Assembly: GCA_963838235.1 (NCBI GenBank)
Contig: CAWIQJ010000006.1
Span: 124,001 to 188,000 of the forward strand
Direction: 5' to 3'
Origin: JAFECT01 sp963838235
Lineage (GTDB): Bacteria > Pseudomonadota > Alphaproteobacteria > Caulobacterales > Caulobacteraceae
DNA: 64,000 nt
Of this stretch, positions 41,244-50,277 are shown piece by piece. The notes under the pieces were generated by a model that was not told the origin of the DNA, did not search any database, and saw only the letters and a program-made list of their open reading frames with translations. Positions within the stretch are counted from its first letter, which is position 1. Each line of letters begins with the position of its first letter. The position numbers and the translations under genes are program-made.

Positions 41244-42665
41244 ATGCGGTATTCTGCGATGGTCGCCACCGCCCTCGGCTTGCTTGCGGGCTCGCTGGCG
41301 ACGCAATCCCCCTGCGCCGCCCAGTCCCTCGTCACCACAGCGGCGCCGATCCCTGACACGCCGGCCGGAAAGCGTTTCGCGGAACTTCTCGCGGCCTTCA
41401 ATAGCGGCAATGACGACGATCTGAAGGCTTACCTCCGCGCCGCGGATCCCTCGGACAAGGACGCGCCCGATCTCTTCGTCAGTGTGTACAGCGACACAGG
41501 CCCGCTAATTCCCTTCGAGGTCCGCTCGACCGGCCCCGACGAGATCTTCGTCACCCTGGCCCAGCGGAATACCGACAGTTTCGACAGCATCGAGTTACAG
41601 GTCGATCCCGCGGAGCCGCACCGCATCGTAGTCTTGACGCCGCACGGGGTTTACCGGCCCGCCAATGCTCCCCCGATTCCGACGCTCAGCGAAGCGCAGC
41701 TTCTCGTGGCGTTGAAGTCCAAGCTCGATCGCGACGCGGCCGCAGATATTTTTTCAGGCGCTCTGCTGCTCGCTCACGACGGAAAGCCGGTCTTCGAGTA
41801 CGCCCACGGATTGGAAGACCGCGAACGCGGCATTCCGATCACCACGCAGACTCGCTTCGGAATGGCTTCGATCAGCAAGGTGTTCATAACGATTTCGATC
41901 ATGCAGATGGTTCAGGCCGGAAAAATCGATCTGGACGCGCCGATCGGGCGCTACCTGCCCGACTATCCCAATGCAGCCACGGCATCAAATGTCACCGTCA
42001 ACGAGCTCCTCACCCACACCGGCGGGACGGGCGACTTCTTCGGCGAAGCATTCGATCGGCATCGGGCCGAGTTGCGGACGCCCGCCGACTACATCGCCCT
42101 GTTCGGAAACCGAGACCCGCTGTTCGAGCCGGGAAGCCGGCGTGCGTACTCGAACTTTGGCTTCACCATTCTCAGCCGTCTCATCGAACGGGTCTCCGGA
42201 CAACGTTGGGACGATTACGAACGCGATCACATCTTCCTTCCAACCGGCATGACCCGCACCGGAACCCTGCAACATGACGTCGACCACGCCAGGGATTACA
42301 CCCTGCAAGGCGGAGAGCTGGTTCTGATGCCCTCCAAGACGGGCGATGGCCCGTACACCACCACCGGCGACCTGCTGAAGTTCTCCAACGCGCTCCTGGC
42401 CGGGCGCCTGCTTGACCGCGCCCACACCGAGCTCCTGCTCTATGGCAAGGCGATGATCGGCGGCCACAGCTACGCCTACGACATGTCGGGCAAGGCCGAA
42501 AATGGCGCGCTCTACATCGGCCACCAGGGCGGCGGCAGGGGTGAGAACGGTGACTTTCGCGCGTTCCCCGGTAACGGGTACACGCTGATCATCTTCAACA
42601 ACTTCGGACCGCCCTGGCAGAAGTTCGCCCAGTTCGTCAGCAACCGGCTGCCCGTCACGCCCTAG
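41244..42665 (+). CDS. Exported beta-lactamase-fold serine hydrolase (class C / S12 type)
   Basis: 473 aa. Signal peptide (MRYSAMVATALGLLAGSLAT), an N-terminal domain of about 150 residues, then the penicillin-binding-protein fold. The nucleophile motif is S209-I-S-K212 (GMASISKVF). The YSNFGF motif gives the Tyr/Asn pair, and GHQGGG near the C-terminus replaces the KTG motif, as in many esterase-like members. Substrate unknown; peptides or esters are more likely than antibiotics. Confidence 0.87.
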   Translation: MRYSAMVATALGLLAGSLATQSPCAAQSLVTTAAPIPDTPAGKRFAELLAAFNSGNDDDLKAYLRAADPSDKDAPDLFVSVYSDTGPLIPFEVRSTGPDEIFVTLAQRNTDSFDSIELQVDPAEPHRIVVLTPHGVYRPANAPPIPTLSEAQLLVALKSKLDRDAAADIFSGALLLAHDGKPVFEYAHGLEDRERGIPITTQTRFGMASISKVFITISIMQMVQAGKIDLDAPIGRYLPDYPNAATASNVTVNELLTHTGGTGDFFGEAFDRHRAELRTPADYIALFGNRDPLFEPGSRRAYSNFGFTILSRLIERVSGQRWDDYERDHIFLPTGMTRTGTLQHDVDHARDYTLQGGELVLMPSKTGDGPYTTTGDLLKFSNALLAGRLLDRAHTELLLYGKAMIGGHSYAYDMSGKAENGALYIGHQGGGRGENGDFRAFPGNGYTLIIFNNFGPPWQKFAQFVSNRLPVTP

Positions 42666-42685
42666 GCTCACGTCGCCGCTCATCT

Positions 42686-43084
42686 TCAGTCGTCGACGAT
42701 CTCGCACCCCGCCGGAAAAACGGCCCACGGCATCCGCTGGGCGTGGCGCACCACACGCGTGGGCGCCGGCATGGTCGGATCGTTGAAACATCCCGCGGCG
42801 AAGCCGGTGAGATGGGGCCTCGTTGTGTCCGATCTCCAGTAGAGCGTCGAGCCGCATTGCGAGCAAAAGTATCGCGAATGGGGATAGCCCGGCGTTGAGA
42901 CGACACGGGAGGCGAAGGGGCCCTTCGCCTCACCCACCTTGTCATTGTGGTAGTACACCGACCAGTTGAAGACGGAGCCCGTCCGCCGCCGACAGTCGTC
43001 GCAGTTGCAGATCACACTGAAACCAGGATCGCCCTCGACGACCACCGTGCATTCGCCGCACGAACACCTTGACGTTCGCATCAT
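42686..43084 (-). CDS. GFA family (CENP-V/Gfa-like) zinc protein
   Basis: 132 aa. Zinc-binding cysteines are read in order: RCSCGECTV, ICNCDDCRRRTGS and FCSQCGSTLYWRS, the GFA/CENP-V pattern. Although named after glutathione-dependent formaldehyde activation, most members have no proven reaction. The ATG at 43084 (AGGAG seven bases upstream) gives the conserved MMRTSRCSCGEC start; upstream codons were rejected. Confidence 0.88.
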   Translation of the reverse strand: MMRTSRCSCGECTVVVEGDPGFSVICNCDDCRRRTGSVFNWSVYYHNDKVGEAKGPFASRVVSTPGYPHSRYFCSQCGSTLYWRSDTTRPHLTGFAAGCFNDPTMPAPTRVVRHAQRMPWAVFPAGCEIVDD

Positions 43085-43169
43085 CGTCCCGCTCCTGCGC
43101 CTATCCCTCAGCGTAGCCGTTCCGCAAGGCGTGGCAATGTCCGCTTCGCGGGCCATCGCGGAGGTTTGC

Positions 43170-43728
43170 TCAGTCGGCGATCGAACGAATGACCCTCGCC
43201 GGGTTTCCGCCGACGAGCGTATTCGGGCGGAACGTCCTTGGTGACGACGGACCCCGCGGCGACAACCGAATTCTCCCCCACTGTCACGCCACCGATGAGG
43301 GTGGCGCCGGCGGCGATCCAGACGTTGCGTTCGATGACGATGGGCTTTGCGGTGACGGCGTTGCGCCGCTGGGAGGATTCGAGCGGGTGGCCGGCGGTGA
43401 TCAGGCTGACGTTCGGGCCGATCATCACGTCGTCGGCGATGTCGAGGCCGCCGAGGTCATAGAAGGTGCAGTTCTGATTGACGAAGACGTTGCGCCCGAC
43501 CCGGGTGTCGCTCCCGCCGATCGCGTAGAAGGGCGGGATCAGAAAGAAGCTGTCGTCGACCGTCTGGCCGATCAGGTCGCTGAACAGGGCGCGGACTTCG
43601 GCGGCATCGTCGTAGGTCAAACGATTGATCGCGGCAGTGATCGCCATCGCGCGCTTGATGTCGGCCTTCATGGCTGCGGATTCCGGCGTTCGCCGGGGAA
43701 TGATCTTGCTGCGATCGTCCTTCGCCAT
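43170..43728 (-). pseudogene. Maltose/galactoside O-acetyltransferase-like protein, frameshifted near its end
   Basis: About 185 aa expected. Left-handed beta-helix hexapeptide acetyltransferase: an N-terminal Maa domain (MKADIKRAMAITAAINRLTY), the NQNCTFYDLGG strand and the catalytic His in LITAGHPLESSQRR, then hexapeptide repeats ending VVAAGSVVTKDVPP. One extra C in the CCC at about 43228 shifts the frame; the adjacent frame gives NTLVGGNPARVIRSIAD and stops at 43170. Start ATG at 43728. It acetylates sugars or related acceptors using acetyl-CoA. Confidence 0.8.
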
Positions 43729-43900
43729 GCGTTGGTTTCCTGCGGCGGCGGGCGGGAGATTCGTCGAGCGTAACCACAAAGCGCCAGGACCGGAATCCAT
43801 CCATCGCGGACTTCTGCGGGCGCCAGACCCGCGCCGGCGCCGCCTTACGTCTGTTACAAACCTCGGTTAAACCTGCCGAATCCGCCGATCAGGAACCGTC

Positions 43901-45679
43901 ATGGGCCTTCGCCGCCATCCCCGTCTCGTCGCCGTCGCCGCGGCGTTCGCACTGACCGCCCTGGCAGGCTGCGGGTTTCATCCGAGGCGGCACAACCTGG
44001 TCATCTTCGTGGCCGACGGGCTGCGCTCGGGCATCGTCACGCCGCAGACGGCGCCGACCCTGGCGGAGATTCGGGCCGACGGCGTCGATTTCAGGAACAG
44101 CCACTCGCTGTTTCCCACGGTGACCACGGCCAACGCGTCGGCGATCGCGACGGGGCATCGGCTGGGCGACACCGGCGATTTCGGCAACTCGGTCTATCCC
44201 GGCGAGACGCCCCTGCCGTCGGACCCCACGTCGCAGGTCGCCAAATTCGAGGACGACGCGACCCTGGGTGCGATGAACCAAAGGTACAGGGGCGATTATC
44301 TCGGCGAGACGTCCCTGCTCGAAGCCGCGCGCAGGGCCGGGTACGAGACCGCGGTCGTGGGCAAGCTGGGTCCGTCCGCCATCCAGGACGTCACCGCGCG
44401 TGACGGAAGCTCGACCATCGTCATCGATGACAACACCGGCGCGGCCAAGGGATTCCCCATGCCCGCCTGGGTATCGCAGGGGATCGCCGCCCTGGGTCTC
44501 GGCGCCGCCGCGCCCGACACGGCGCAACCGAATGCGCGACAGCAGGACTGGTTCGCTGCGGTGGTCACGCGGGTTCTGCTGCCGCGTTTTCACGATGAGG
44601 ACAAGCCGTTCGTCCTGGTGTTCTGGTCACTCGATCCCGACGGCAGCCAGCACGAGGAGCGCGACAGCCTGAACAGCTTGACGCCAGGGATCAACGGCCC
44701 GACCTCGCTCGCCGGCATCCGCAACGCCGACACCGATCTCGCGCGCCTGCGCAAGGCCGTGCACGATCTTGGACTCGAAGGCGATACCGACATTGTGGTC
44801 ACCGCAGACCACGGCTTCTCCACCACCTCGCGGCAGAGTGCGACAAGCGGCGCAGCGAAGCTGGCCTATCCCGACGTGCCGCACGGCTTTACGCCGCCCG
44901 GGTTTTTCGCCATCGACCTGGCCCAGGCGCTGGGCCTGCCGCTTCGCGACGCGAAGGGCGCCGAGATCGATCCGGCGCACGGCGGTCACCCCGGCGGCGG
45001 CAGCGCCCTGATCGGCAAGGATGCGGCGCATCCGGACATTGTCATCGGCGCCAACGGCGGCGCGGACCTTCTGTGGTTGCGCGGTGCCGATCCCAGGGCG
45101 CTGGCGCAAAAGACGGTGCAGGCGATCACTGGCCAGGACTATGTCGCGGCGATCTTCGTCGACGATCAGCTGGGGCCGATTCCCGGGACCCTGCCGATGA
45201 GCGCCATCGGCCTGGTCGGGTCGGCGCGTACGCCGCGGCCGTCGATCATCGTCAGCTTCAAGAGTTCGTCCACCGGCTGCGCCAATCCCGAGCTGTGCGC
45301 CGCGGAGGTGGCGGAGACCAGTTTGCAGCAGGGCCAGGGCATCCACGGCTCGTTCAGCCGCGCCAACACGCACAACTTCATGGCCGCGATCGGCCCGGAT
45401 TTCCGCCGCCACTATCTCGACCTGGCGCCGGTTTCGAACGCGGACCTGGCGCCGACCCTGGCGAAGATCTTCGGCTTCGACCTCGGGAACACTGGCAAGC
45501 TCGGCGGCCGGGTGCTGCGCGAAGCGCGCCGCGACGGCGACAGGGCGGGGGCGTTCAGCGCGGAGGTGATGATGTCGGCGCCCGCCGCAAACGGCTTCCG
45601 CACGGTGCTGCACTATCAGCGGTTGGGCGATCAACTCTACTACGACTACGCGGGGATGCCGGGGCGGGTGGTAGAGTAA
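43901..45679 (+). CDS. Alkaline-phosphatase-superfamily phosphodiesterase lipoprotein
   Basis: 592 aa. A lipoprotein signal ends in the lipobox L21-A-G-C24. The mature part has the type I phosphodiesterase/nucleotide pyrophosphatase fold. Metal-ligand and nucleophile regions are visible: NLVIFVADGLRSG, then SLFPTVTTANASAIATGH with the Thr nucleophile, VTADHGFST, and a late SRANTHNFMAAIGPDF. It probably cleaves phosphodiesters or phosphomonoesters at the envelope. Substrate unknown. Confidence 0.82.
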   Translation: MGLRRHPRLVAVAAAFALTALAGCGFHPRRHNLVIFVADGLRSGIVTPQTAPTLAEIRADGVDFRNSHSLFPTVTTANASAIATGHRLGDTGDFGNSVYPGETPLPSDPTSQVAKFEDDATLGAMNQRYRGDYLGETSLLEAARRAGYETAVVGKLGPSAIQDVTARDGSSTIVIDDNTGAAKGFPMPAWVSQGIAALGLGAAAPDTAQPNARQQDWFAAVVTRVLLPRFHDEDKPFVLVFWSLDPDGSQHEERDSLNSLTPGINGPTSLAGIRNADTDLARLRKAVHDLGLEGDTDIVVTADHGFSTTSRQSATSGAAKLAYPDVPHGFTPPGFFAIDLAQALGLPLRDAKGAEIDPAHGGHPGGGSALIGKDAAHPDIVIGANGGADLLWLRGADPRALAQKTVQAITGQDYVAAIFVDDQLGPIPGTLPMSAIGLVGSARTPRPSIIVSFKSSSTGCANPELCAAEVAETSLQQGQGIHGSFSRANTHNFMAAIGPDFRRHYLDLAPVSNADLAPTLAKIFGFDLGNTGKLGGRVLREARRDGDRAGAFSAEVMMSAPAANGFRTVLHYQRLGDQLYYDYAGMPGRVVE

Positions 45680-45681
45680 GT

Positions 45682-45722
45682 GCAGGAACCTCCGCGTAAA
45701 AGCGGCAGCGCTCGGGTGAGGT
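45682..45722. repeat. Degenerate copy of the dispersed intergenic repeat
   Basis: GGAACCTCCGCGTAAAAGCG followed by GCAGCGCTCGGGTGAGGTTC corresponds to the unit at 10935-10970 and inversely at 1046-1078, with several substitutions. It fills the gap between the convergent phosphodiesterase and msrA genes. Confidence 0.5.
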
Positions 45723-45723
45723 T

Positions 45724-46356
45724 CTACGCCGGCGCGGAACCCCAGATTTCCTTCAACAGCCCGTCGCGGCCGCATCCAACACGGTACATGTTGTACTGCA
45801 CCGGGTTCTTCCGCGCGTACTGCTGGTGATAGTCCTCGGCCGGCCAGAAGCGCACGTCGTTGCGGACCTGCACCACGATCTTGCCGTGGAACTTGGTCGC
45901 GTTCAATTGCGCCTTCGACGCGTCGGCGATGCGGCGCTGGTCGGGGTTGCTGACGAAGATTTCGGGATTGTACGACCGGCCCTCATCGCAGGCCTGGCCG
46001 TTCGCCTGGGTCGGGATGATGAAATGCCAGTAGCGGTCCAGCAGGGTCGCGTAGCTGATCTTCTTCGGGTCGTAGGTGACCTGCACCAACTCGACATAGT
46101 CGGTCGTCTCGCTCGACACCTGGTCGTAGGACGGGTGCGCCGGCTTGGACCCGCCGTCGAAGCCTGAAACCACTCTCACCACGCCGGGCGTGTGTTCGAA
46201 GTCCCGCTCCATGGTCCAGAAACATCCGCCGGCGAACACCGCGGTTTCGAGACCGTTGGCGGCAAGGGCCATGGGCGCGGCGAGCAGGACGCCAGCGGCC
46301 AGGGCTGCAAGCGGCGCTGAGCGCTTGAACGCGGAGACAGCAGTCGGATTGGACAT
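45724..46356 (-). CDS. msrA: Peptide-methionine (S)-S-oxide reductase MsrA, exported
   Basis: 210 aa. The catalytic C45 is in FAGGCFWTMERDFE. GVVRVVSGFDGG, VSSETTDYVELVQVTYDP and the C-terminal YQQ-like HQQYARKNPVQYN support MsrA. A hydrophobic N-terminal segment (LAALAAGVLLAAPMALAA) is a signal peptide, so this copy repairs oxidised methionine in envelope proteins. It starts 11 bp after DUF1223 on the same strand. Confidence 0.93.
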   Translation of the reverse strand: MSNPTAVSAFKRSAPLAALAAGVLLAAPMALAANGLETAVFAGGCFWTMERDFEHTPGVVRVVSGFDGGSKPAHPSYDQVSSETTDYVELVQVTYDPKKISYATLLDRYWHFIIPTQANGQACDEGRSYNPEIFVSNPDQRRIADASKAQLNATKFHGKIVVQVRNDVRFWPAEDYHQQYARKNPVQYNMYRVGCGRDGLLKEIWGSAPA

Positions 46357-46367
46357 GGGTCTGACCT

Positions 46368-47102
46368 TTAGAGGCGAAGGGCGGAAAGGATCGGGCCGCC
46401 GGAGGATCCCTGAACCAGGACGGCTGTCTTCAGCCCGGCTTGGGGCGCGGGCAGCGAATAGGTCTGGGCGGCGCCGGTCCAGCGGCCGAGGCGCAGGAGC
46501 GTGCGCACCACGTTCTTCTCCGGCAGGGTGCGGCCGCCGTTCTCACCGCGACCGATCGGCACCTGCTGCACGCGTGGATCGTAGCGCACCAGCCAGACGT
46601 CGGCGCCCGAACGCGGCGCGGCGCCGGCGCTGACGGAAATCGCGTTGGCCGACGCGGACACGTTGGGACCACCCCGGAGACTCTCACGCGCGATCAGGTC
46701 GTCGATTTCGGCGCGATTGATTCCCACTGTGTCGGCGCGGCCATCGACAATGACCTGCGGTGTGAACGGCGCGGGATGTTTCAGCGCCCACTCGTAGGAC
46801 TTCTGCCGCTCGGTGAAGGCCGGCCGTGCGAAGGTATCCTTCCACCCCAGTTGGTCCCAGTAGGTCACCGCGAAACTGAGCGCGAGCACATTGGGCCGGT
46901 CCGACAGCGCCAGGACATTGGCGTCCGCCGGCGGGCAGGACGAGCAGCCCTGGCTGGTGAACAGCTCCACCACCACCAGCCGGCCCGGATCGGCCGGTGT
47001 CGCGTGGCCGGCCACGACCGCGGTCACCAGCGCCCCGGTCACGGCGGCAAGACCGCAGGCGAGGGCGGCGGTCAGGATCGTGGCTTTATGAACTCGTGGC
47101 AT
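46368..47102 (-). CDS. Exported DUF1223 thioredoxin-like protein
   Basis: 244 aa. A signal or anchor helix (ATILTAALACGLAAVTGALV) is followed by a thioredoxin-like fold. It has C53-S-S-C56 in VELFTSQGCSSCPPADANVL and then TYWDQLGWKDTFARPAFTER and TPQVIVDGR, the DUF1223 signatures. Function unproven; a periplasmic disulfide or redox role is likely, and its position 11 bp upstream of exported msrA supports a shared oxidative-protein-repair context. Confidence 0.88.
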   Translation of the reverse strand: MPRVHKATILTAALACGLAAVTGALVTAVVAGHATPADPGRLVVVELFTSQGCSSCPPADANVLALSDRPNVLALSFAVTYWDQLGWKDTFARPAFTERQKSYEWALKHPAPFTPQVIVDGRADTVGINRAEIDDLIARESLRGGPNVSASANAISVSAGAAPRSGADVWLVRYDPRVQQVPIGRGENGGRTLPEKNVVRTLLRLGRWTGAAQTYSLPAPQAGLKTAVLVQGSSGGPILSALRL

Positions 47103-47198
47103 CGTGGTCTCCGCACACGCCCGAGGCGCGACCGTTCCCTATTTCGGAACTGAGCCGCGTCCGGATCAGGGCATTCACGCGCTCGTGATCGGAGAAGG

Positions 47199-48671
47199 TC
47201 AAGCCGGGGTGATGCGAGCCGCGCCGCCGGTCCGGCGACGGGGGCGCAGCCTACGCCTGCGACGGGAAAACACGCTTTCCAGCCGCTCGCGCTCGAAACG
47301 GAAGCCGAGCGCCTCCAACCGGGCGGGGACCGCCTTCTGGCTGGCCAGCAACAGGTCGGACAGTTCGCCCAGTCCGAAGCGGATCGGAGCCGCCGGCGCG
47401 CTGAGCCACTGGGGCCAGCCGAACGCCGCAGACAGGCGTCGGGTGAATTCGCCCTGGGTCACCATGTCGGGCGCCACGGCGTTGATCGGGCCGTCGTAGC
47501 GGTCGTCCTCGAGCGCGCGTTCGATCAGGCGCAGCACGTCGTGGCGCGCGATCCACGGCGCCCACTGGCGACCGTTTCCCAGCACCGCGGCGAAACCGAA
47601 CCGGGCGGGCAGCGCCAGCATCGGCAGGATGCCGCCCGACCAGTCGAGCACCAAACCAAAACGCAGGCGGCAGACGCGCACGCCCATCGCTTCCGCGAGC
47701 CAGGCCTCCTCCTCCCAGCGGCGGCACAGCGCCGACATAAATCCCGGACGCGGGCCGGCGGTTTCGTCGAGCGCCTCGTCGCCGCGGTCGCCGTAGAAGC
47801 CGACCGCCGAAGCGTTGATCAGGCATTGGGGTTTGCGTTCGAGCCGTTCGACGAGCGCGAGCACGGCGCGCGTGGTCGCAAGCCGGCTCTCCAGCAGCAC
47901 GCGGCGGCGTCCGCGCGTCCACAGACCGCCCGCAATCGGCGCGCCGGCGAGATTGACCACCGCGTCGATGCGCGTCTCGGCGGCAAGATGCTCCAACCGC
48001 TCGACGATCATCGGCGTTTCGCCGAACCGTGCGCGGGTGGCGAGCGGATCGCGCACGAGCAGAATCACACGGTCGCCGTTCGCGACCAGACGCTCGACCA
48101 GGGCGGCGCCGATGAAACCGGTTCCTCCGGTGACCAGCACCGTGCGTCCCGACGCCTGCGCGGGCGCCGTCAGTTTCGGTGCGCGGAGCGTAAACGCGGC
48201 GATCGCGTCGCGTCCGCCCGACAACAGGGCGCCGGCGCCGAGCGCGGTGGAGATCCATCCGAGCAGGCCACGCGGTTCGAGTGTGATCGCGCTGTCGAGC
48301 TGAACCCAGGCGAATAGCACCGGCGCGAAGGCGGCGAGGAAGACGCCGTAACCCACCGCCATCACCGTGTGCAGCACGCGCTCGCTCGGCGGCAGGCGCC
48401 GGGTGCGGTCTTCGACCAGGAAGTCCTCCAGGGTGATGACGATCTCGACCGCGAGCAGGGCTGCGAGCAGGAGCGCCCAGACGCCGCCGGGCCTGAGCCA
48501 GGCCAGGACCAGGAACACCCCGCCGTAGATGGTCGAGCGCGCCGCGTGCAGCGACAGCTCCTTGCGCGCGCCCGGTTGCGATGGGAGGCCAATGGCCAGT
48601 TCGTGGTGCCAGATCGTGTCCAGCGCGCCGAGCACGCCTTGGATGACGAGGATGAGCAGAACCAGGGTCAT
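47199..48671 (-). CDS. TIGR01777 family SDR epimerase with N-terminal membrane domain
   Basis: 490 aa. Residues 1-190 hold about four membrane helices (VLLILVIQGVLGALDTIWHH, IYGGVFLVLAWLRPGG, VMAVGYGVFLAAFAPVLFAW). Residues about 195-470 form a Rossmann SDR domain beginning VLVTGGTGFIGAALVERL, with AVGFYGDRGDEALDET and WAPWIARHDVLRLI, typical of TIGR01777. The usual TIGR01777 protein is about 300 aa and soluble, so this is a membrane-tethered fusion. The ATG at 48671 overlaps the stop of the DUF4166 gene (ATGA). Third gene of the GbsR-led unit. Confidence 0.85.
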   Translation of the reverse strand: MTLVLLILVIQGVLGALDTIWHHELAIGLPSQPGARKELSLHAARSTIYGGVFLVLAWLRPGGVWALLLAALLAVEIVITLEDFLVEDRTRRLPPSERVLHTVMAVGYGVFLAAFAPVLFAWVQLDSAITLEPRGLLGWISTALGAGALLSGGRDAIAAFTLRAPKLTAPAQASGRTVLVTGGTGFIGAALVERLVANGDRVILLVRDPLATRARFGETPMIVERLEHLAAETRIDAVVNLAGAPIAGGLWTRGRRRVLLESRLATTRAVLALVERLERKPQCLINASAVGFYGDRGDEALDETAGPRPGFMSALCRRWEEEAWLAEAMGVRVCRLRFGLVLDWSGGILPMLALPARFGFAAVLGNGRQWAPWIARHDVLRLIERALEDDRYDGPINAVAPDMVTQGEFTRRLSAAFGWPQWLSAPAAPIRFGLGELSDLLLASQKAVPARLEALGFRFERERLESVFSRRRRRLRPRRRTGGAARITPA

Positions 48672-49344
48672 GACGCACGCTCCTTGACCGGATCGCGGAA
48701 CAGGCCGGTCTGAAAAAGGGTCTCGCCGAACAGCGGATGGACGAAGCAAAGGCTGAAGCGGAACACGCCATCGGCGACGTGTTCGTGCACGACGTGGGCA
48801 CGGCCGGGTGTGAGCACGAGCGGTATCGGCACGCGGCCTCCGGGGGTTTCGAGGAATAGCGGTGGCTGCGGAAGTGCAGCGCGCGGTTCTCGACGGTGAC
48901 CGCAAGCCGCATGCCGAGACCGCCGCGCACGATCTCCAGGAGTTCGCCCTCGACGTTCATGCGTTTGCACGAGCCTACCTCGACCGGCGCGCGGCGCTTG
49001 AAGTGGTAGGTGCGCAGCCATTCGATGCCGCCGTCAGCGGTTTCGCGCACCTGCACATTCACCGGCACGTCCTCACCGACGCCCGGCGCCAACGGCGTGC
49101 CGATCAGCCGGCAGAACTCGGCGAACACGCGGCCGACGGGCGAAGCGCGCACCGCCATGACGCCGGGATAGCAGATTGGACCCTGCGCATGGACGCCGTG
49201 TTCGAAACGGGCGCGCACCTGGGCCGGGAGCTGGAACCAAGCCGCGCGGCCCACCAGAGCGCGGAAGTCGACGGGGCGCGGCCGGCCGATGCGGGTATCG
49301 GCCTTGCGGTTAAGGACATCGAACGCGGCGTAGGCGAGAGACAT
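48668..49344 (-). pseudogene. DUF4166 family protein, frameshifted near 48855
   Basis: About 225 aa expected. The N-terminal part (DFRALVGRAAWFQLPAQVRA ... FCRLIGTPLAPGVGEDVPVN) and the C-terminal part (FLETPGGRVPIPLVLTPGRA ... FRFSLCFVHPLFGETLFQTG) are in different frames. Adding one T at the TTCC near 48858-48862 gives SHRYFLETPGG and joins them. DUF4166 proteins are uncharacterised and often sit beside TIGR01777-type epimerases. It overlaps the TIGR01777 start by four bases. Confidence 0.75.
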
Positions 49345-49387
49345 GCGAACGTCTCCAAGTTTTCGGCCGTCCCGCGCGGGGCTTGCG

Positions 49388-49912
49388 TCAGCGGCCGACG
49401 AACGCGGTGATCTTGGCCCCCAGGTCCAACAGCTTCATCAGGATCGGACGCGGCGTCAGGCGCATCTGGTCGTACCAGCGCGACAGGCGCCCGATGAAGG
49501 TATGCATCGCCTTGATCCGCGCTTTCACCGAGGCGGGCGTAACCTTGTCGGCCTCGGCCTCGCGCACGCACTCGGCCAGCATTTCGAGGGTGGGGTCGAT
49601 CTCGCGGCGCTTGCGGCCCTCGACGATGGTGACCAGCATGTCCCAGGGATCGTGCTTGGCCTCGAAATGGTCGCGCCGGTCGAGCGGCAGGTGGACCAGC
49701 TTCACCAGCTCCCAGGTCTGCAGCTCCTTCAGGCTGTTCGACACGTTGGAGCGGGCGATCTTCAAAGTCTCGCCGATGTCCTCGGCGCACAGCGGGTCGT
49801 CCGACAGGTAGAGAAGGGCGTGAATCTGGGCGATCGACCGGTTCATCCCCCACCGCGCGCCCATCTCCCCCCAGTGGAGGACGTATTTCTGCATGACGGG
49901 GGTCAGCTGCAT
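49388..49912 (-). CDS. GbsR/MarR family transcriptional regulator
   Basis: 174 aa winged-helix repressor-type protein. The DNA-binding part reads MNRSIAQIHALLYLSDDPLC, AEDIGETLKIARSNVSNSLK and VKLVHLPLDRRDHFEA, the GbsR/MarR pattern. It is the first gene of an operon with DUF4166 and TIGR01777. The perfect palindrome covering its -10 region implies autoregulation. Confidence 0.88.
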   Translation of the reverse strand: MQLTPVMQKYVLHWGEMGARWGMNRSIAQIHALLYLSDDPLCAEDIGETLKIARSNVSNSLKELQTWELVKLVHLPLDRRDHFEAKHDPWDMLVTIVEGRKRREIDPTLEMLAECVREAEADKVTPASVKARIKAMHTFIGRLSRWYDQMRLTPRPILMKLLDLGAKITAFVGR

Positions 49913-49933
49913 GGCTGGTCTCGGTGTTCTGTA

Positions 49934-49967
49934 ATTTCTGTTTAAACAGAAATGTGAGATCAGTCAA
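49934..49967 (-). promoter_or_regulatory. Promoter with overlapping 20-bp palindromic operator
   Basis: On the minus strand TTGACT (49967-49962), a 17-bp spacer and TAAACA (49944-49939) form a sigma70-type promoter. The perfect palindrome ATTTCTGTTTAAACAGAAAT (49934-49953) sits across the -10 element, about 21 bp upstream of the regulator ATG at 49912. Binding there would block RNA polymerase. The likely ligand-binding regulator is the GbsR/MarR protein encoded immediately downstream. Confidence 0.75.
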
Positions 49968-49993
49968 GCCCGTTAGGAACGGGGCAATCCTCC

Positions 49994-50239
49994 TTAAAGC
50001 TTCGCTGTCTTCTCGAGTTCGTAGAAGGCCTCGCCCAAGGTCTCCACCTTGGCGTGGAGGTGCGCGCGGGCGTCGTGAAGCGCCTGATTATAGTAAAACG
50101 GCCCGAGCGTTTCGGAGATGAAGTCGAGCAACCGCAAGGCGTCCATGGCGCCGACTTCGGCGTCGAGTTCATCGCTCAGATGGCGCGCCAGCGCGCGAGC
50201 GAGGGCATCACGCGTGGATTTTTCGAACTCGATCTTCAC
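49994..50239 (-). CDS. DUF2164 family protein
   Basis: 81 aa, soluble and helical. The DUF2164 pattern is clear: an N-terminal I-x-F followed by a helix, LLDFISETLGPFYYNQALHD and a final helix ending ELEKTAKL. Function unknown. It stands alone between the korB gene and the GbsR operator region. Confidence 0.8.
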   Translation of the reverse strand: MKIEFEKSTRDALARALARHLSDELDAEVGAMDALRLLDFISETLGPFYYNQALHDARAHLHAKVETLGEAFYELEKTAKL

Positions 50240-50277
50240 CTTCGACCCTCGCCGGCGCGCTTGCGGCTGATGCGCCG

